Positions 6,943-15,210 of a stretch of 64,000 nt of DNA are shown here, piece after piece. The DNA is from CALEMW01 sp035447065. GTDB taxonomy: Bacteria; Krumholzibacteriota; Krumholzibacteriia; LZORAL124-64-63. Every line of letters begins with the position of its first letter. The stretch's first letter is position 1. The stretch covers positions 1 to 64,000 of the forward strand of contig DAOTGJ010000003.1 in the NCBI GenBank assembly GCA_035447065.1, given 5' to 3'. The notes below the pieces were generated by a model. It had not been told where the DNA came from and ran no database searches. It was given only the letters and a program-made list of their open reading frames with translations. Both the position numbers and the translations under genes were made by a program.

Positions 6943-8388
6943 TCAGCGCACCCGACGGAACACGTGAAACAGCCCTCCGGAACGGACCGGGGGGCTGATT
7001 TCCTGTTTGTCGAGGCTGCGCACCGCCGCCTGGAACTCCGGCGACATGGACGCCGGATCCACCCACCCCAGCTCCCCGCCCTTGGCCGCCGTGGGCGCCA
7101 CGCTGTAGAGCGTGGCCAGCACGGAGAAGTCGATCCCCTCCACCAGGTCCTCGTCGATCAGCCGCAGCGCCATGGAATCCGGCGTGGCGATGTGCTGCAG
7201 GAAGACCTGCCCTTGGTGCGCACCGGCATCGCCCAGGGCGTCCAGCAGGGCGCGGCGGCGCGGGGCCAGGTCGCGGGCGGCCTCCGGCGAGCGCTCCATG
7301 AGGGTCTCCAGGGCGGCCAGGGCGCCGTCCAGGTCGCCGGCCTTCTCCCGCAGCTCCACCGCCAGCAGGGCGGCGCGCGGGTTGTCGGGGGCCAGTTCGC
7401 CGGCCCGCTCGGCCTCGCGCAGGGCCTCGGCCGTGCGGCCGCGCTTGTCCAGGTGGATGGCGTAGTTGTAGTGGCCCACGGCGTCGTCGGGGGCCAGTTC
7501 CAGGTACCGGCGGAACTGGACCCCGGCCTCGTCGGTGCGCCCCACCAGCTCGTAGGCGTTGGCCAGATGGAACACGCTGGGAGCGGCCCGGGGGTCGTCG
7601 CGGACCACGTCCTCCAGCACGGGCACGGCCTCGCCCACGCGGCGCGCCGCGAAGAGGGCCTCGCCCAGGACGGCCCGCGACGCGGCGGAGCCGTCGCGCA
7701 GCACGGCGTTGCGGGCGGCCAGCACGGCGTAGGCCGTGTCGCCGGCCACGATGGCCAGCTCTCCGGCGTGCCTCAGGTCCGCGGCGCTGGGATCCGCGAT
7801 CTCCATGGCCTGGTCCCAGTGATGGAGGGCCACCTTCCACAGGTTCTGGCGCCGCGCGAGGTCCGAGAGGGTCTTCAGGGTGGCGGGATCCGGGCCGCGC
7901 ACGCGCAGGAGCTGGTTGAGCAGGCCGTACGCAGGCCGCTCCTCCCCCTGCGCGATGAGCAGACGCGCCAAGGACTCCAGCGTGGGGGCGTGGGTGGAGT
8001 CCAGCAGCAGGCCCTCCTCCCAGGCCATGCGGGCGGCGGGCCGATCGTCGGCGGCGGCCAGGACGCGGCCGTGCCAGTAGAGGGCGTCCACGGAGTCCGG
8101 GAAGGCGCGCACCGCGCGGTTGCTCCACTCGCGGGCCTGGGGGCCCAGGCCGTCCTCCAAGGCCATCATGGTCAGGGCCACCAGGGGCGGCAGGCTCTCC
8201 CCTTCCGACTCCAGGCACTGCACCAGCAGCGGACGGGCCTCGTCGAAACGGTGCTCGGCGGCCAGCAGCAGGCCGTCGTCGCACGGGCCGGGTGGCACGG
8301 ACTGGGCCAGGGCGGCCACGGCGGTGCAGAGCAGGATCAGGATCACGGAAGCGCCCCGCGGACGGGGCGAAGGCAGGGGCAGGAACAC
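6943..8388 (-). CDS. exported TPR protein with C-terminal parvulin-type PPIase domain
   Basis: 481 aa from a GTG with AGAGG about 6 nt upstream. A signal peptide is predicted (hydrophobic ASVILILLCTAVAALAQS, residues 14-31), with cleavage near Ala-Gln, placing it in the periplasm. Residues about 35-380 are TPR-like units. Residues 386-481 match the parvulin (rotamase) fold: FLQHIAT gives the first active-site His, then YSVAPTAAKGGELGW (GGELGW at 437-442), the conserved Phe in SPEFQAAV, EISPPV and the final FHVF. Parvulins isomerise prolyl bonds and act as envelope chaperones. It is the last gene of the division cluster, 62 nt downstream of the ftsZ-coupled TPR gene with a strong hairpin between them. 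Confidence 0.75.
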   Translation of the reverse strand: MFLPLPSPRPRGASVILILLCTAVAALAQSVPPGPCDDGLLLAAEHRFDEARPLLVQCLESEGESLPPLVALTMMALEDGLGPQAREWSNRAVRAFPDSVDALYWHGRVLAAADDRPAARMAWEEGLLLDSTHAPTLESLARLLIAQGEERPAYGLLNQLLRVRGPDPATLKTLSDLARRQNLWKVALHHWDQAMEIADPSAADLRHAGELAIVAGDTAYAVLAARNAVLRDGSAASRAVLGEALFAARRVGEAVPVLEDVVRDDPRAAPSVFHLANAYELVGRTDEAGVQFRRYLELAPDDAVGHYNYAIHLDKRGRTAEALREAERAGELAPDNPRAALLAVELREKAGDLDGALAALETLMERSPEAARDLAPRRRALLDALGDAGAHQGQVFLQHIATPDSMALRLIDEDLVEGIDFSVLATLYSVAPTAAKGGELGWVDPASMSPEFQAAVRSLDKQEISPPVRSGGLFHVFRRVR

Positions 8389-8414
8389 GCGCGACCTCTT
8401 CGGGGCTGGGGTCG

Positions 8415-8441
8415 GCGGCGCCGCCTGGACGGCGGCGCCGC
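8415..8441 (-). terminator. 11-bp perfect hairpin between two TPR genes
   Basis: Arms 8415-8425 and 8431-8441 pair perfectly around a 5-nt loop, 9 nt after the stop of the 549-aa TPR gene. No T-tract follows. It may attenuate transcription of the parvulin gene or protect mRNA ends. Confidence 0.45.
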
Positions 8442-8450
8442 GAACGATCC

Positions 8451-10100
8451 TCAACCGATCCAGCGGCGGATCGGTTCCAACCAGAAGGTCGGATCCAACC
8501 AGGTCCAGCGCAAGTCCTCGGCGTGGAGCTCGGCGCGGCGGCGCACCTGGGCCAGGGCGGCGCCGGTGCGGCCGCTGCGGTAGGACAGCTGCAGGCGCTG
8601 GACCAGCAGGCCGTCGCCCATCACGTCCGGCAGGCCGGCCACGCCGGAATCGTCGTCCAGGCGCAGCAGGCAGGTCTGCAGGAGATCCACCAGGCGCTCG
8701 GTGGGCTCGCCCTCGGCGCCCAGGGCGCGCAGCAGGGCCAGAGAGCCCAGCCAATCCCCGCTCCAGGCGCGGGACTGGGCTTCGAGCCACTGCCAGCGCT
8801 CGTCGCGCGCGTGGGGGAAGTGGTCGTCGCGCAGGGAGTCGCCGCGGCGCAGGGCCACCAGGGCGGCGATCTGGCGGCGTCGGTCCGTGGGCGCCGACTC
8901 GCCGTCGCCGGCGGGCCAGGACTCCAGGAGCTTCTCCACGCGGTCCAGCCGCCCCAGCTTGAGCAGATGGCAGGCCAGGTACCACTGGTACGACTCATCG
9001 ATGAACCAGCGCGAGGCCAGGCCTTCCAGGCCGTGCAGGGCGTCCTCGGTGTAGCCCTGCAGATCGTTCACGGCCACCTGCAGCAGGGCGGCCATGGGGA
9101 ACGTGGCCTCCAGGTCGTGCCAGCGGTCGAGCTGCTCGCGGGCGTCGTTCAGGCGGCCGGTGAGCACGTCCAGGGCGGCGCGCAGGTAGGAGCGGAAGAG
9201 GGCCTCGCCGGGGTGCTGGCCCACGGGGTCGGTGACCTCGTCGTGGACCAGGATCACCTCGCGGGCCTCGGCGAAACGGTACTGGTCCGCCAGGATCAGG
9301 GCCTTGAGGTGCGCCGCGGAGCTGTAGCGGGGGTTGAGGATCAGGGCCTCGGCCACCTCCTCCAGGGCCTCGGCGTCGCGGTGGACCTGGAAGAGGGCCG
9401 CCGCCAGCTTCACGCGGTAGTCGGGATAGGTGGGCTTCTCCTCGCAGAGAGACCGCAGACGCGCGATGCCCTCGTCCCATTCGCCGCCGCGGCACAGGGA
9501 GACGGCCTTCTGCACCTCGGCGCCGGAGGCGTCGCGGTGGACGGTCTCGTCCAGGTAGCGGAAGAGGTCGTCGGGCAGTCCGCCGCCCTCGGCGGGCGCA
9601 TGGGTGGCCAGGTAGCGCACCAGGGGATGATCCACGCGCTGGCCGGAGGCCACCAGGGCGTCCAGGCTCTCCGCGGCGGCCTCCTGGGCGCCCAGACGGG
9701 CCAGGGAGCAGGCCTCCAGCAGGCGCGCCTCCACGTAGTCGCCGTTGTAGCGCAGGGCCTGCTGGGCCGAGGCCAGGGCGTCGTCCCAGCGCTCGCAGCG
9801 GGCCTGGGCCATGCCGTGCCAGAAGTGGAGGTCCGGGTACGTGGGCCAGCGCACGGCGGCCTCGGCGAAGAAGGGCACCGCCGCGTGGGGGTCCCCCGAA
9901 ACGAGCAGTCGCCGACCCTCGTGGGTCAGCGACTGCCGCAGGTGGAACTCGACCAGCGAGCCGCCGCGGCTCCCCTTCTTCTCGAAGGCCTCGCGCAGCA
10001 GCGGCACCGCGTCCGCGTAGCGTCCCTGGTCGTAGAGGGCGATGCCCTCGTGATGTCCCGTCTCGTCTTTTCTTCCCAGCAGGCGGCCGAGCATCGACAT
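8451..10100 (-). CDS. TPR-repeat protein translationally coupled to ftsZ
   Basis: 549 aa, cytoplasmic (no signal or membrane segment), built of TPR-like helical repeats such as GIALYDQGRYADAVPLLREA near the N-terminus and DYRVKLAAALFQVHRDAEAL in the middle. Repeats in the C-terminal half are more diverged and tryptophan-rich, ending LDPTFWLEPIRRWIG. The ATG lies one base after the ftsZ TGA and has no strong Shine-Dalgarno of its own, so translation probably depends on ribosomes finishing ftsZ. An alternative ATG lies two codons in. The position suggests a role tied to division or FtsZ levels, but this is inference; I do not recognise a named family. Confidence 0.75.
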   Translation of the reverse strand: MSMLGRLLGRKDETGHHEGIALYDQGRYADAVPLLREAFEKKGSRGGSLVEFHLRQSLTHEGRRLLVSGDPHAAVPFFAEAAVRWPTYPDLHFWHGMAQARCERWDDALASAQQALRYNGDYVEARLLEACSLARLGAQEAAAESLDALVASGQRVDHPLVRYLATHAPAEGGGLPDDLFRYLDETVHRDASGAEVQKAVSLCRGGEWDEGIARLRSLCEEKPTYPDYRVKLAAALFQVHRDAEALEEVAEALILNPRYSSAAHLKALILADQYRFAEAREVILVHDEVTDPVGQHPGEALFRSYLRAALDVLTGRLNDAREQLDRWHDLEATFPMAALLQVAVNDLQGYTEDALHGLEGLASRWFIDESYQWYLACHLLKLGRLDRVEKLLESWPAGDGESAPTDRRRQIAALVALRRGDSLRDDHFPHARDERWQWLEAQSRAWSGDWLGSLALLRALGAEGEPTERLVDLLQTCLLRLDDDSGVAGLPDVMGDGLLVQRLQLSYRSGRTGAALAQVRRRAELHAEDLRWTWLDPTFWLEPIRRWIG

Positions 10101-10101
10101 G

Positions 10102-11673
10102 TCAGTCCATGTACTTTCTCGTGTATGCCGGCTCCGACAGGTCGCGGTTGAGGCCATCGCTCGCGAAGGGCGAGCGTCGGTTGGGGTCGGGACGCCAGCT
10201 CCCGACCGTCCCGTGGGTGGCCGGGTGAGCGTCCTCCGCGCCCCCGTCCTCGCCCAGGAAGGTCGAATCCGGCAGGTCCTCGGTGACGTTCCCCGCGGGG
10301 GACGCCGGGGCCGGTCGCAGGGCGGGATCCGGGTCCGTCTCCACCGCCGTGAAGCGCACGGCGGTCTCCGAAGCCGGCGGCGCGGCAGGGGCCATGCGGA
10401 CCACCGGCCGTTCCGATCCCGCCGCCGCGGCCATCACCCGCAGCTGCGGACGGGGCGCGGCGACCGGGGGGGCGTCCTCCCCCGTGGTGAGGTCTTCGGC
10501 CGGCACGTCGGGAACCGTAGCGGAAACCTGGGCCGGGGCCTCCGCGGGCGTTTCCGGGATCTCAGGGGCCAGGGCCGCGGGCTGCACGGGCTCGGGCTCG
10601 GCCACGGGCGCCGGGGCGGCGACGGGAGCCATCGCCGGGACCGCCGTCACCGGGACCGCCGTCACCGGGGCCTCCATGGCGCCCAGAGCGGCGTCCGCCG
10701 CACGGCGGGGGCGCTGCGTGCGGTCGAACCCGGTGGCGATGACCGTCACCTGCAGGGTCTCGCCCAGCTCCGGCTCGATGCCGTAGCCGAAGATGATGTG
10801 GGCCTCGTCGCCGGCGGCCTCCTGCACGATGTCCATGACCGCGCTGGTCTCCATCAGCCCGATCTCGGCGCCGGAGATGTTCACCAGCACGCCCTCGGCG
10901 CCGCGGATGTCCACGTTCTCCAGCAGAGGCGAGCTGATGGCGGCGCGGGCGGCGGTCTCGGCGCGGTCCTCGCCCTCGGCCTTGCCGGTGCCCATGAGCG
11001 CCACGCCCTTGTCCTGCATGACCGAGCGCACGTCGGCGAAGTCCAGGTTCACCACGTGGGGCTTCATGATGATGTCGTGGATGCCGCGGGTGGCCTCGTA
11101 GAGCACGTTGTCCGCGTAGACGAAGGCGTCGCTCATGGTGGCCTTCTTGGGCATCACCTCGAGCAGGCGCTCGTTGGGGATCACGATGAGCGTGTCCACG
11201 GCCTCGCGCAGCTCCGCCAGGCCGGCCTCGGCCTGGTTCTGGCGCACGCGGCCCTCGAAGCGGAAGGGCTTGGTCACCACGCCCACGGTCAGGGCGCCCA
11301 GCTCGCGGGCCACGCGGGCCACCACGGGCGCCGCGCCGGTGCCGGTCCCGCCGCCCATGCCGGCGGTGACGAAGACCATGTCGCTGCCCTCGAGCAGCTC
11401 GCGCAGCACGTCCTCGTCCTCCAGGACCGATTCCCGGCCGACCCGGGGATCGCCCCCCGAACCCAGCCCGCGCGTGACCTGATGTCCGATCTGGATGACC
11501 TGGCCGGCCTTGCTCTGACGCAGGGCCTGCAGGTCGGTGTTGATGGCGAAGAAGTCGACCCCTTCGAGGCCGGCTTCGATCATGCGGTTGACGGCGTTGC
11601 CGCCCGCGCCGCCGACGCCGGCGACCCGGATGCTTGCCAATCGATCGTTGGGTTCGACGAGTTCGAAAGCCAT
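10102..11673 (-). CDS. ftsZ: cell division GTPase FtsZ
   Basis: 523 aa. FtsZ polymerises at mid-cell and organises septal wall synthesis. The GTPase core is residues 1-316: tubulin signature GGGTGTG at 108-114, and T7 synergy loop NLDFADV at 209-215 with the catalytic Asp. Residues ~317-505 form a long Pro/Ala/Val/Glu-rich linker. The conserved C-terminal peptide, ending DLSEPAYTRKYMD, is where FtsA and other partners bind. Length exceeds the usual 380-400 because of the linker. The ATG at 11673 has GAGAGGGG upstream; the earlier in-frame start is intergenic sequence. It follows ftsA after 123 nt, the widest gap in the cluster, so it may have extra transcription. Confidence 0.97.
   Translation of the reverse strand: MAFELVEPNDRLASIRVAGVGGAGGNAVNRMIEAGLEGVDFFAINTDLQALRQSKAGQVIQIGHQVTRGLGSGGDPRVGRESVLEDEDVLRELLEGSDMVFVTAGMGGGTGTGAAPVVARVARELGALTVGVVTKPFRFEGRVRQNQAEAGLAELREAVDTLIVIPNERLLEVMPKKATMSDAFVYADNVLYEATRGIHDIIMKPHVVNLDFADVRSVMQDKGVALMGTGKAEGEDRAETAARAAISSPLLENVDIRGAEGVLVNISGAEIGLMETSAVMDIVQEAAGDEAHIIFGYGIEPELGETLQVTVIATGFDRTQRPRRAADAALGAMEAPVTAVPVTAVPAMAPVAAPAPVAEPEPVQPAALAPEIPETPAEAPAQVSATVPDVPAEDLTTGEDAPPVAAPRPQLRVMAAAAGSERPVVRMAPAAPPASETAVRFTAVETDPDPALRPAPASPAGNVTEDLPDSTFLGEDGGAEDAHPATHGTVGSWRPDPNRRSPFASDGLNRDLSEPAYTRKYMD
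10635..10669 (-). repeat. 15-bp tandem repeat in the ftsZ linker
   Basis: A 15-bp unit (10635-10649) is repeated exactly at 10650-10664 with five more bases of a third copy. It encodes the repeated pentapeptide PVTAV in the disordered linker, indicating recent in-frame slippage. Confidence 0.8.
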
Positions 11674-11775
11674 GGACCGCCCCTCTCGTCCTTGAGCTCG
11701 GGTGGTGAAGGTGGGCAGAATCGACGAGGATCCATCCCCGTCCTTGGTACATAACACAGCGTAGAGACGGGCGAA

Positions 11776-11790
11776 ACCACAAAATGTGGT
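11776..11790 (-). terminator. small hairpin in the ftsA-ftsZ gap
   Basis: Six perfect base pairs (ACCACA and TGTGGT, loop TTT on the minus strand) followed by TTTCG lie 6 nt after the ftsA stop. The surrounding 123-nt gap is AT-richer than the genes. It could be an attenuator or part of an internal ftsZ promoter region; TATGTA near 11740 is a possible but weak -10. Confidence 0.35.
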
Positions 11791-11796
11791 GGACGC

Positions 11797-13008
11797 TTAT
11801 TTTCCAGGCCAGAGACGCTTCAGCACGCCCTTGAAGCCCTTGCGGGGAGGGGGCGGGGCCGCCGGATCCAGGCCCACGCTCTCCCCCGCGGCCCAGGCGG
11901 CCAGGCCCAGGGCGGTGGCCCAGTGATCGTCGGGCAGACGGCCGGCGCCGGGCACGTCGGCGGGCAGCAGCCGCACCTCCACGGGGCGCTGGAAGACCTC
12001 CTCGGCCAACGGCGCGGTGCCCTCGCAGCGCACGCCGCCGCCGGTGAGCACCACGCCCGCGCGCAGCTCGGCGGCCAGGGCGGGCCCCACGGCCTTCTTG
12101 ACCATGGCCAGCATCTCCTCCAGGCGCGGCTCCAGGATGGTGGCGATGAGCCCCGGCGACTCGGCGGGCTGGGCCTCCTCGAAGAGCACCTCCGGATCCA
12201 CCTCGTCCGCCAGGCTGCGCAGCACCAGGCCGCGGTCGCGCTTGACGGCTTCCGCCTGGGACGGGGACACGCGCAGGCCGTGGCTCAGGTCGTCGGTCAG
12301 GTGGCGGCCTCCCAGGGGCACGCTGCCGAAGCCTGCGATGCGGCCGTGGCGGAAGGCCACCCACTGGGTGACCGCGCCGCCCACGTCCACCAGCAGCACG
12401 CCCTGCTCCTTCTCCTCGGGGTCCAGGAGCACGGTGCTGGAGGCCAGCACGTCCACGCACCAGCCCACGGGCTCGCGCTTGATGCGCCCGAACACCTCCT
12501 CCACGTTCTGCAGCACCGTGCTGGAGCCCGTGATCAGGTGGGCGTCCACCTCCAGGTGGCTGCCGAGCCGTCCGGTGGGATCCACGATGCCCTCGATGCC
12601 GTCCACCGCGAAGCCCACGGGGTTGGCCACCAGGATGGCGTGGTCGAAGGGGATGGAGATGCCGTGGGCGCGGGCCATGACGTCGGCCACGTCGTCCGGG
12701 GTGATGGCGCGCCGCTGGCCGCCGAGCTGGAGCTGGCAGCGGGCGGTCATGGGGTGCAGGTGCGAGCCGGAGACGCTGTAGTAGAAGCCGGTGATGTCCA
12801 CGTCGGCGGCGGCCTCGGCCTGCTCCACGGCCTGCTGCAGGGCGCGGCCGCCGGAGGCCAGGTCCACGAAGTCGCCGTCGCGGAAGCCGGCGGCGTCGGC
12901 GCGGCCGGCGCCCAGCACCTTGAGGCCGTCGGGGCCGGCGGCGGTGACGAGCACGCGGAAGGCGGTGGTGCCCAGGTCGCAGGCGACGATCAGATGTCCG
13001 TGGTCCAT
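11797..13008 (-). CDS. ftsA: cell division protein FtsA
   Basis: 403 aa actin-like ATPase that tethers FtsZ to the membrane. It shows the actin-family phosphate-1 motif (CDLGTTAFRVLV near residue 10), the 1C subdomain region, the phosphate-2 motif LLVDVGGAVTQWV, and the adenosine motif VVLTGGGVRCEG. The C-terminal GFKGVLKRLWPGK is the amphipathic membrane-targeting helix, preceded by a proline-rich spacer. The ATG at 13008 has AAGGAG 9 nt upstream. It sits between ftsQ (32-nt gap) and ftsZ as in most bacteria. Confidence 0.95.
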   Translation of the reverse strand: MDHGHLIVACDLGTTAFRVLVTAAGPDGLKVLGAGRADAAGFRDGDFVDLASGGRALQQAVEQAEAAADVDITGFYYSVSGSHLHPMTARCQLQLGGQRRAITPDDVADVMARAHGISIPFDHAILVANPVGFAVDGIEGIVDPTGRLGSHLEVDAHLITGSSTVLQNVEEVFGRIKREPVGWCVDVLASSTVLLDPEEKEQGVLLVDVGGAVTQWVAFRHGRIAGFGSVPLGGRHLTDDLSHGLRVSPSQAEAVKRDRGLVLRSLADEVDPEVLFEEAQPAESPGLIATILEPRLEEMLAMVKKAVGPALAAELRAGVVLTGGGVRCEGTAPLAEEVFQRPVEVRLLPADVPGAGRLPDDHWATALGLAAWAAGESVGLDPAAPPPPRKGFKGVLKRLWPGK

Positions 13009-13040
13009 GGCCGCGGTCTCCTTACCGGCGGAGCGGAGGG

Positions 13041-13832
13041 TCAGGCGTCATCGGGGTCGCGCAGGAAGACCTGGCCGTCGAAGCGCAGGTCCACCAGGGC
13101 GCCGGGCGGCGCGTCGGCCGCCACGGCCTCGTAGCGGCGCAGGCGCTCGGCGAAGTCCTCGCGGCCCAGCAGCAGCCGGGTGCGCGATCCGGTCAGCAGC
13201 AGCACGAAGCCGCGGGGCTCGTGCAGCACGTAATCCACGCCCAGGCGCCGGTCCAGGTCCCGGGCGTCCACGGCGTCCAGCAGGGCGCCCAGGGCCTCGC
13301 GCACCGCGGGCGTGTCGGCGGCGCCGCCGCCGTCGTCCACGAAGTGCGGCAGGTCCGGCACCGGGGCCGCGGGCGGCATGGCCAGCACCGAGCCGTCGTC
13401 CACCAGGGCGCTCAGGGCGGCGCCCCGCGGCGACGGGAGCAGCAGCCGCGGCCGGTGCTCGTCCACCGCCACGGTCAGCGTGGCGGGCAGGCGACGCCCC
13501 ACGCGGGCCCGGGCCACCCAGGGCAGGGCCTCCACGTCGGCGCGCAGGGCGCGGGTGTCGCAGCGCCAGATGTTGCGGCCCAGCTCCGGGGCGAGGCGCG
13601 CCTCCAGCGAGTCGCGGACGGTGAAACGGTAGCGGCTGGTCTCGATCCGCGCCACGCGGAACATGGCGGCCGTGCCCAGCCAGCGCACGCCCAGGGCCAG
13701 AGCGGCCAGCAGGAGCACCGCGCCCGCCCACGCCGCCGCACGGCGCCAACGGTCGCCGCGGCGCGCGCGCGGGCGCGCCATGCCCCCGCGGGCGGGGCGG
13801 CGGCGGCCCGGGATCAGGCCTTGGCGGGCCAT
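13041..13832 (-). CDS. ftsQ: cell division protein FtsQ (POTRA domain)
   Basis: 263 aa bitopic protein linking divisome layers. A basic cytoplasmic N-terminus is followed by one membrane segment (WAGAVLLLAALALGVRWLG) and a POTRA domain beginning FRVARIETSRYRFTVRDSL, then ALPWVARARVGRRLPATLTV, the classic FtsQ/DivIB signature. I chose the ATG at 13832, inside the end of murC (19-nt overlap), because GGAG lies 8 nt upstream. An ATG at 13781 (MARPRARR) is an alternative. The gene sits in the expected place, but murB and ddl, which often precede ftsQ, are absent. Confidence 0.9.
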   Translation of the reverse strand: MARQGLIPGRRRPARGGMARPRARRGDRWRRAAAWAGAVLLLAALALGVRWLGTAAMFRVARIETSRYRFTVRDSLEARLAPELGRNIWRCDTRALRADVEALPWVARARVGRRLPATLTVAVDEHRPRLLLPSPRGAALSALVDDGSVLAMPPAAPVPDLPHFVDDGGGAADTPAVREALGALLDAVDARDLDRRLGVDYVLHEPRGFVLLLTGSRTRLLLGREDFAERLRRYEAVAADAPPGALVDLRFDGQVFLRDPDDA

Positions 13833-15208
13833 GCGTCCGGCTCCCCGTCCAGCAGGCGCGCCAGGCGGGGGGCGAGGCGGCCCACGTCGCCGGCGCCCAG
13901 GGTCAGCAGCAGGTCGCCGGACGAGACCGCGGCCTCGATCCAGCCCGGCACGTCGTGGGGCCCGTCCAGCAGGGTCACGAGCTCGGCGCCGCGGCGGGCC
14001 AGGCCGTCGGCGATGAGGCCGCTGCCCACGCCCGCGGGCGCGGTCTCCCCCGCGGCGTACACGGGCAGCAGGGCCACGGCGTCGGCGCCGGTCAGGACGT
14101 CGGCGAACTCCTCCGCGAAGCGCTGCGTGCGCGAGTAGCGGTGGGGCTGGAAGAGCACGCGCACGTTCCCGTCGCCGGCCTCGGCACGGGCCAGGGCCAG
14201 CACCGCGGCCACCTCGGTGGGATGATGGCCGTAGTCGTCCACCACGCGCACGCCGCCGTGCACGCCGTGATCCTCGTAGCGGCGTCCCACGCCGGAGAAG
14301 GCGGCCAGGGCGTCGGCGGCCGGGCCGAAGGGCACGCCCAGCTCCATGCCCACGGCCACGGCGCCCAGGGCGTTGGTCAGGTTGTGCAGGCCGGCGATGC
14401 CCAGCGACAGCTCCCCCACCTCGCGGTCGTGCATGAAGACGCGGGCGCGGCGGCCCACGGCATCCAGGGGTTCGCCGCGTACGTCGGCGTCGGCGCTCAG
14501 GCCGTAGGTGATCACCTTCCGGTCCAGGGACGAGGCCAGGGCCCGCACCTCGGGATCGTCGGCGCAGAGCACGCAGGCGCCGTAGAAGGGCACGCGCGCC
14601 AGGAAGCGGCGGAAGGCGTCGCGCAGGGCCGGCAGGTCCGGGTAGAAGTCCACGTGCTCCAGATCCAGGTTGGTCACCACCGCCACGGTGGGGACCAGCG
14701 AGGTGAAGGTGCCGTCGCTCTCGTCGGCCTCCGCCACCATGTACTCGCCGCGGCCCAGGATGGCGTTGGCGCCGGTGGCCAGGGCGCGGCCGCCCACCAC
14801 CACGGTGGGATCCAGCCCGCCGGCCGCCAGCACCGCCGCGCAGAGCGAGGTGGTGGTGGTCTTGCCGTGGGACCCGGCCACGGCGATGCCGTACTTCAGG
14901 CGCATGAGCTCCGCCAGCATCTCCGCGCGGCGGATCACGGGGATGCCCTGGCGGCGGGCCGCCTGCACCTCCGGATTGGCGGGCGTCACGGCGGAGGAGC
15001 GCACCACCACGTCGGCGCCCTGGATCTGCTCGGGGGCGTGGCCGATGTGGATGCGCGCGCCCAGACGCTCCAGGCGCTCGGTGGCCTCGCCGGCGTGCAG
15101 GTCGCTGCCGCTGACCTGGAAGCCCAGGTTCAGCAGGATCTCGGCGATGCCGCTCATGCCGATGCCGCCGATGGCGACCAGGTGCACGTGCCTCGTGTTG
15201 CGGAACAT
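13814..15208 (-). CDS. murC: UDP-N-acetylmuramate-L-alanine ligase MurC
   Basis: 464 aa cytoplasmic Mur ligase adding L-Ala to UDP-MurNAc. The N-terminus has the Rossmann pattern HLVAIGGIGMSGIAEILL. The ATP-binding P-loop is GIAVAGSHGKTTTTSL, with the HGKTTT variant typical of MurC. Later motifs include ADESDGTF and VDDYGHHPTEV, the latter diagnostic for MurC. Normal length. The ATG at 15208 is two bases after the murG stop. Confidence 0.97.
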   Translation of the reverse strand: MFRNTRHVHLVAIGGIGMSGIAEILLNLGFQVSGSDLHAGEATERLERLGARIHIGHAPEQIQGADVVVRSSAVTPANPEVQAARRQGIPVIRRAEMLAELMRLKYGIAVAGSHGKTTTTSLCAAVLAAGGLDPTVVVGGRALATGANAILGRGEYMVAEADESDGTFTSLVPTVAVVTNLDLEHVDFYPDLPALRDAFRRFLARVPFYGACVLCADDPEVRALASSLDRKVITYGLSADADVRGEPLDAVGRRARVFMHDREVGELSLGIAGLHNLTNALGAVAVGMELGVPFGPAADALAAFSGVGRRYEDHGVHGGVRVVDDYGHHPTEVAAVLALARAEAGDGNVRVLFQPHRYSRTQRFAEEFADVLTGADAVALLPVYAAGETAPAGVGSGLIADGLARRGAELVTLLDGPHDVPGWIEAAVSSGDLLLTLGAGDVGRLAPRLARLLDGEPDAWPAKA

Positions 15209-15210
15209 GC

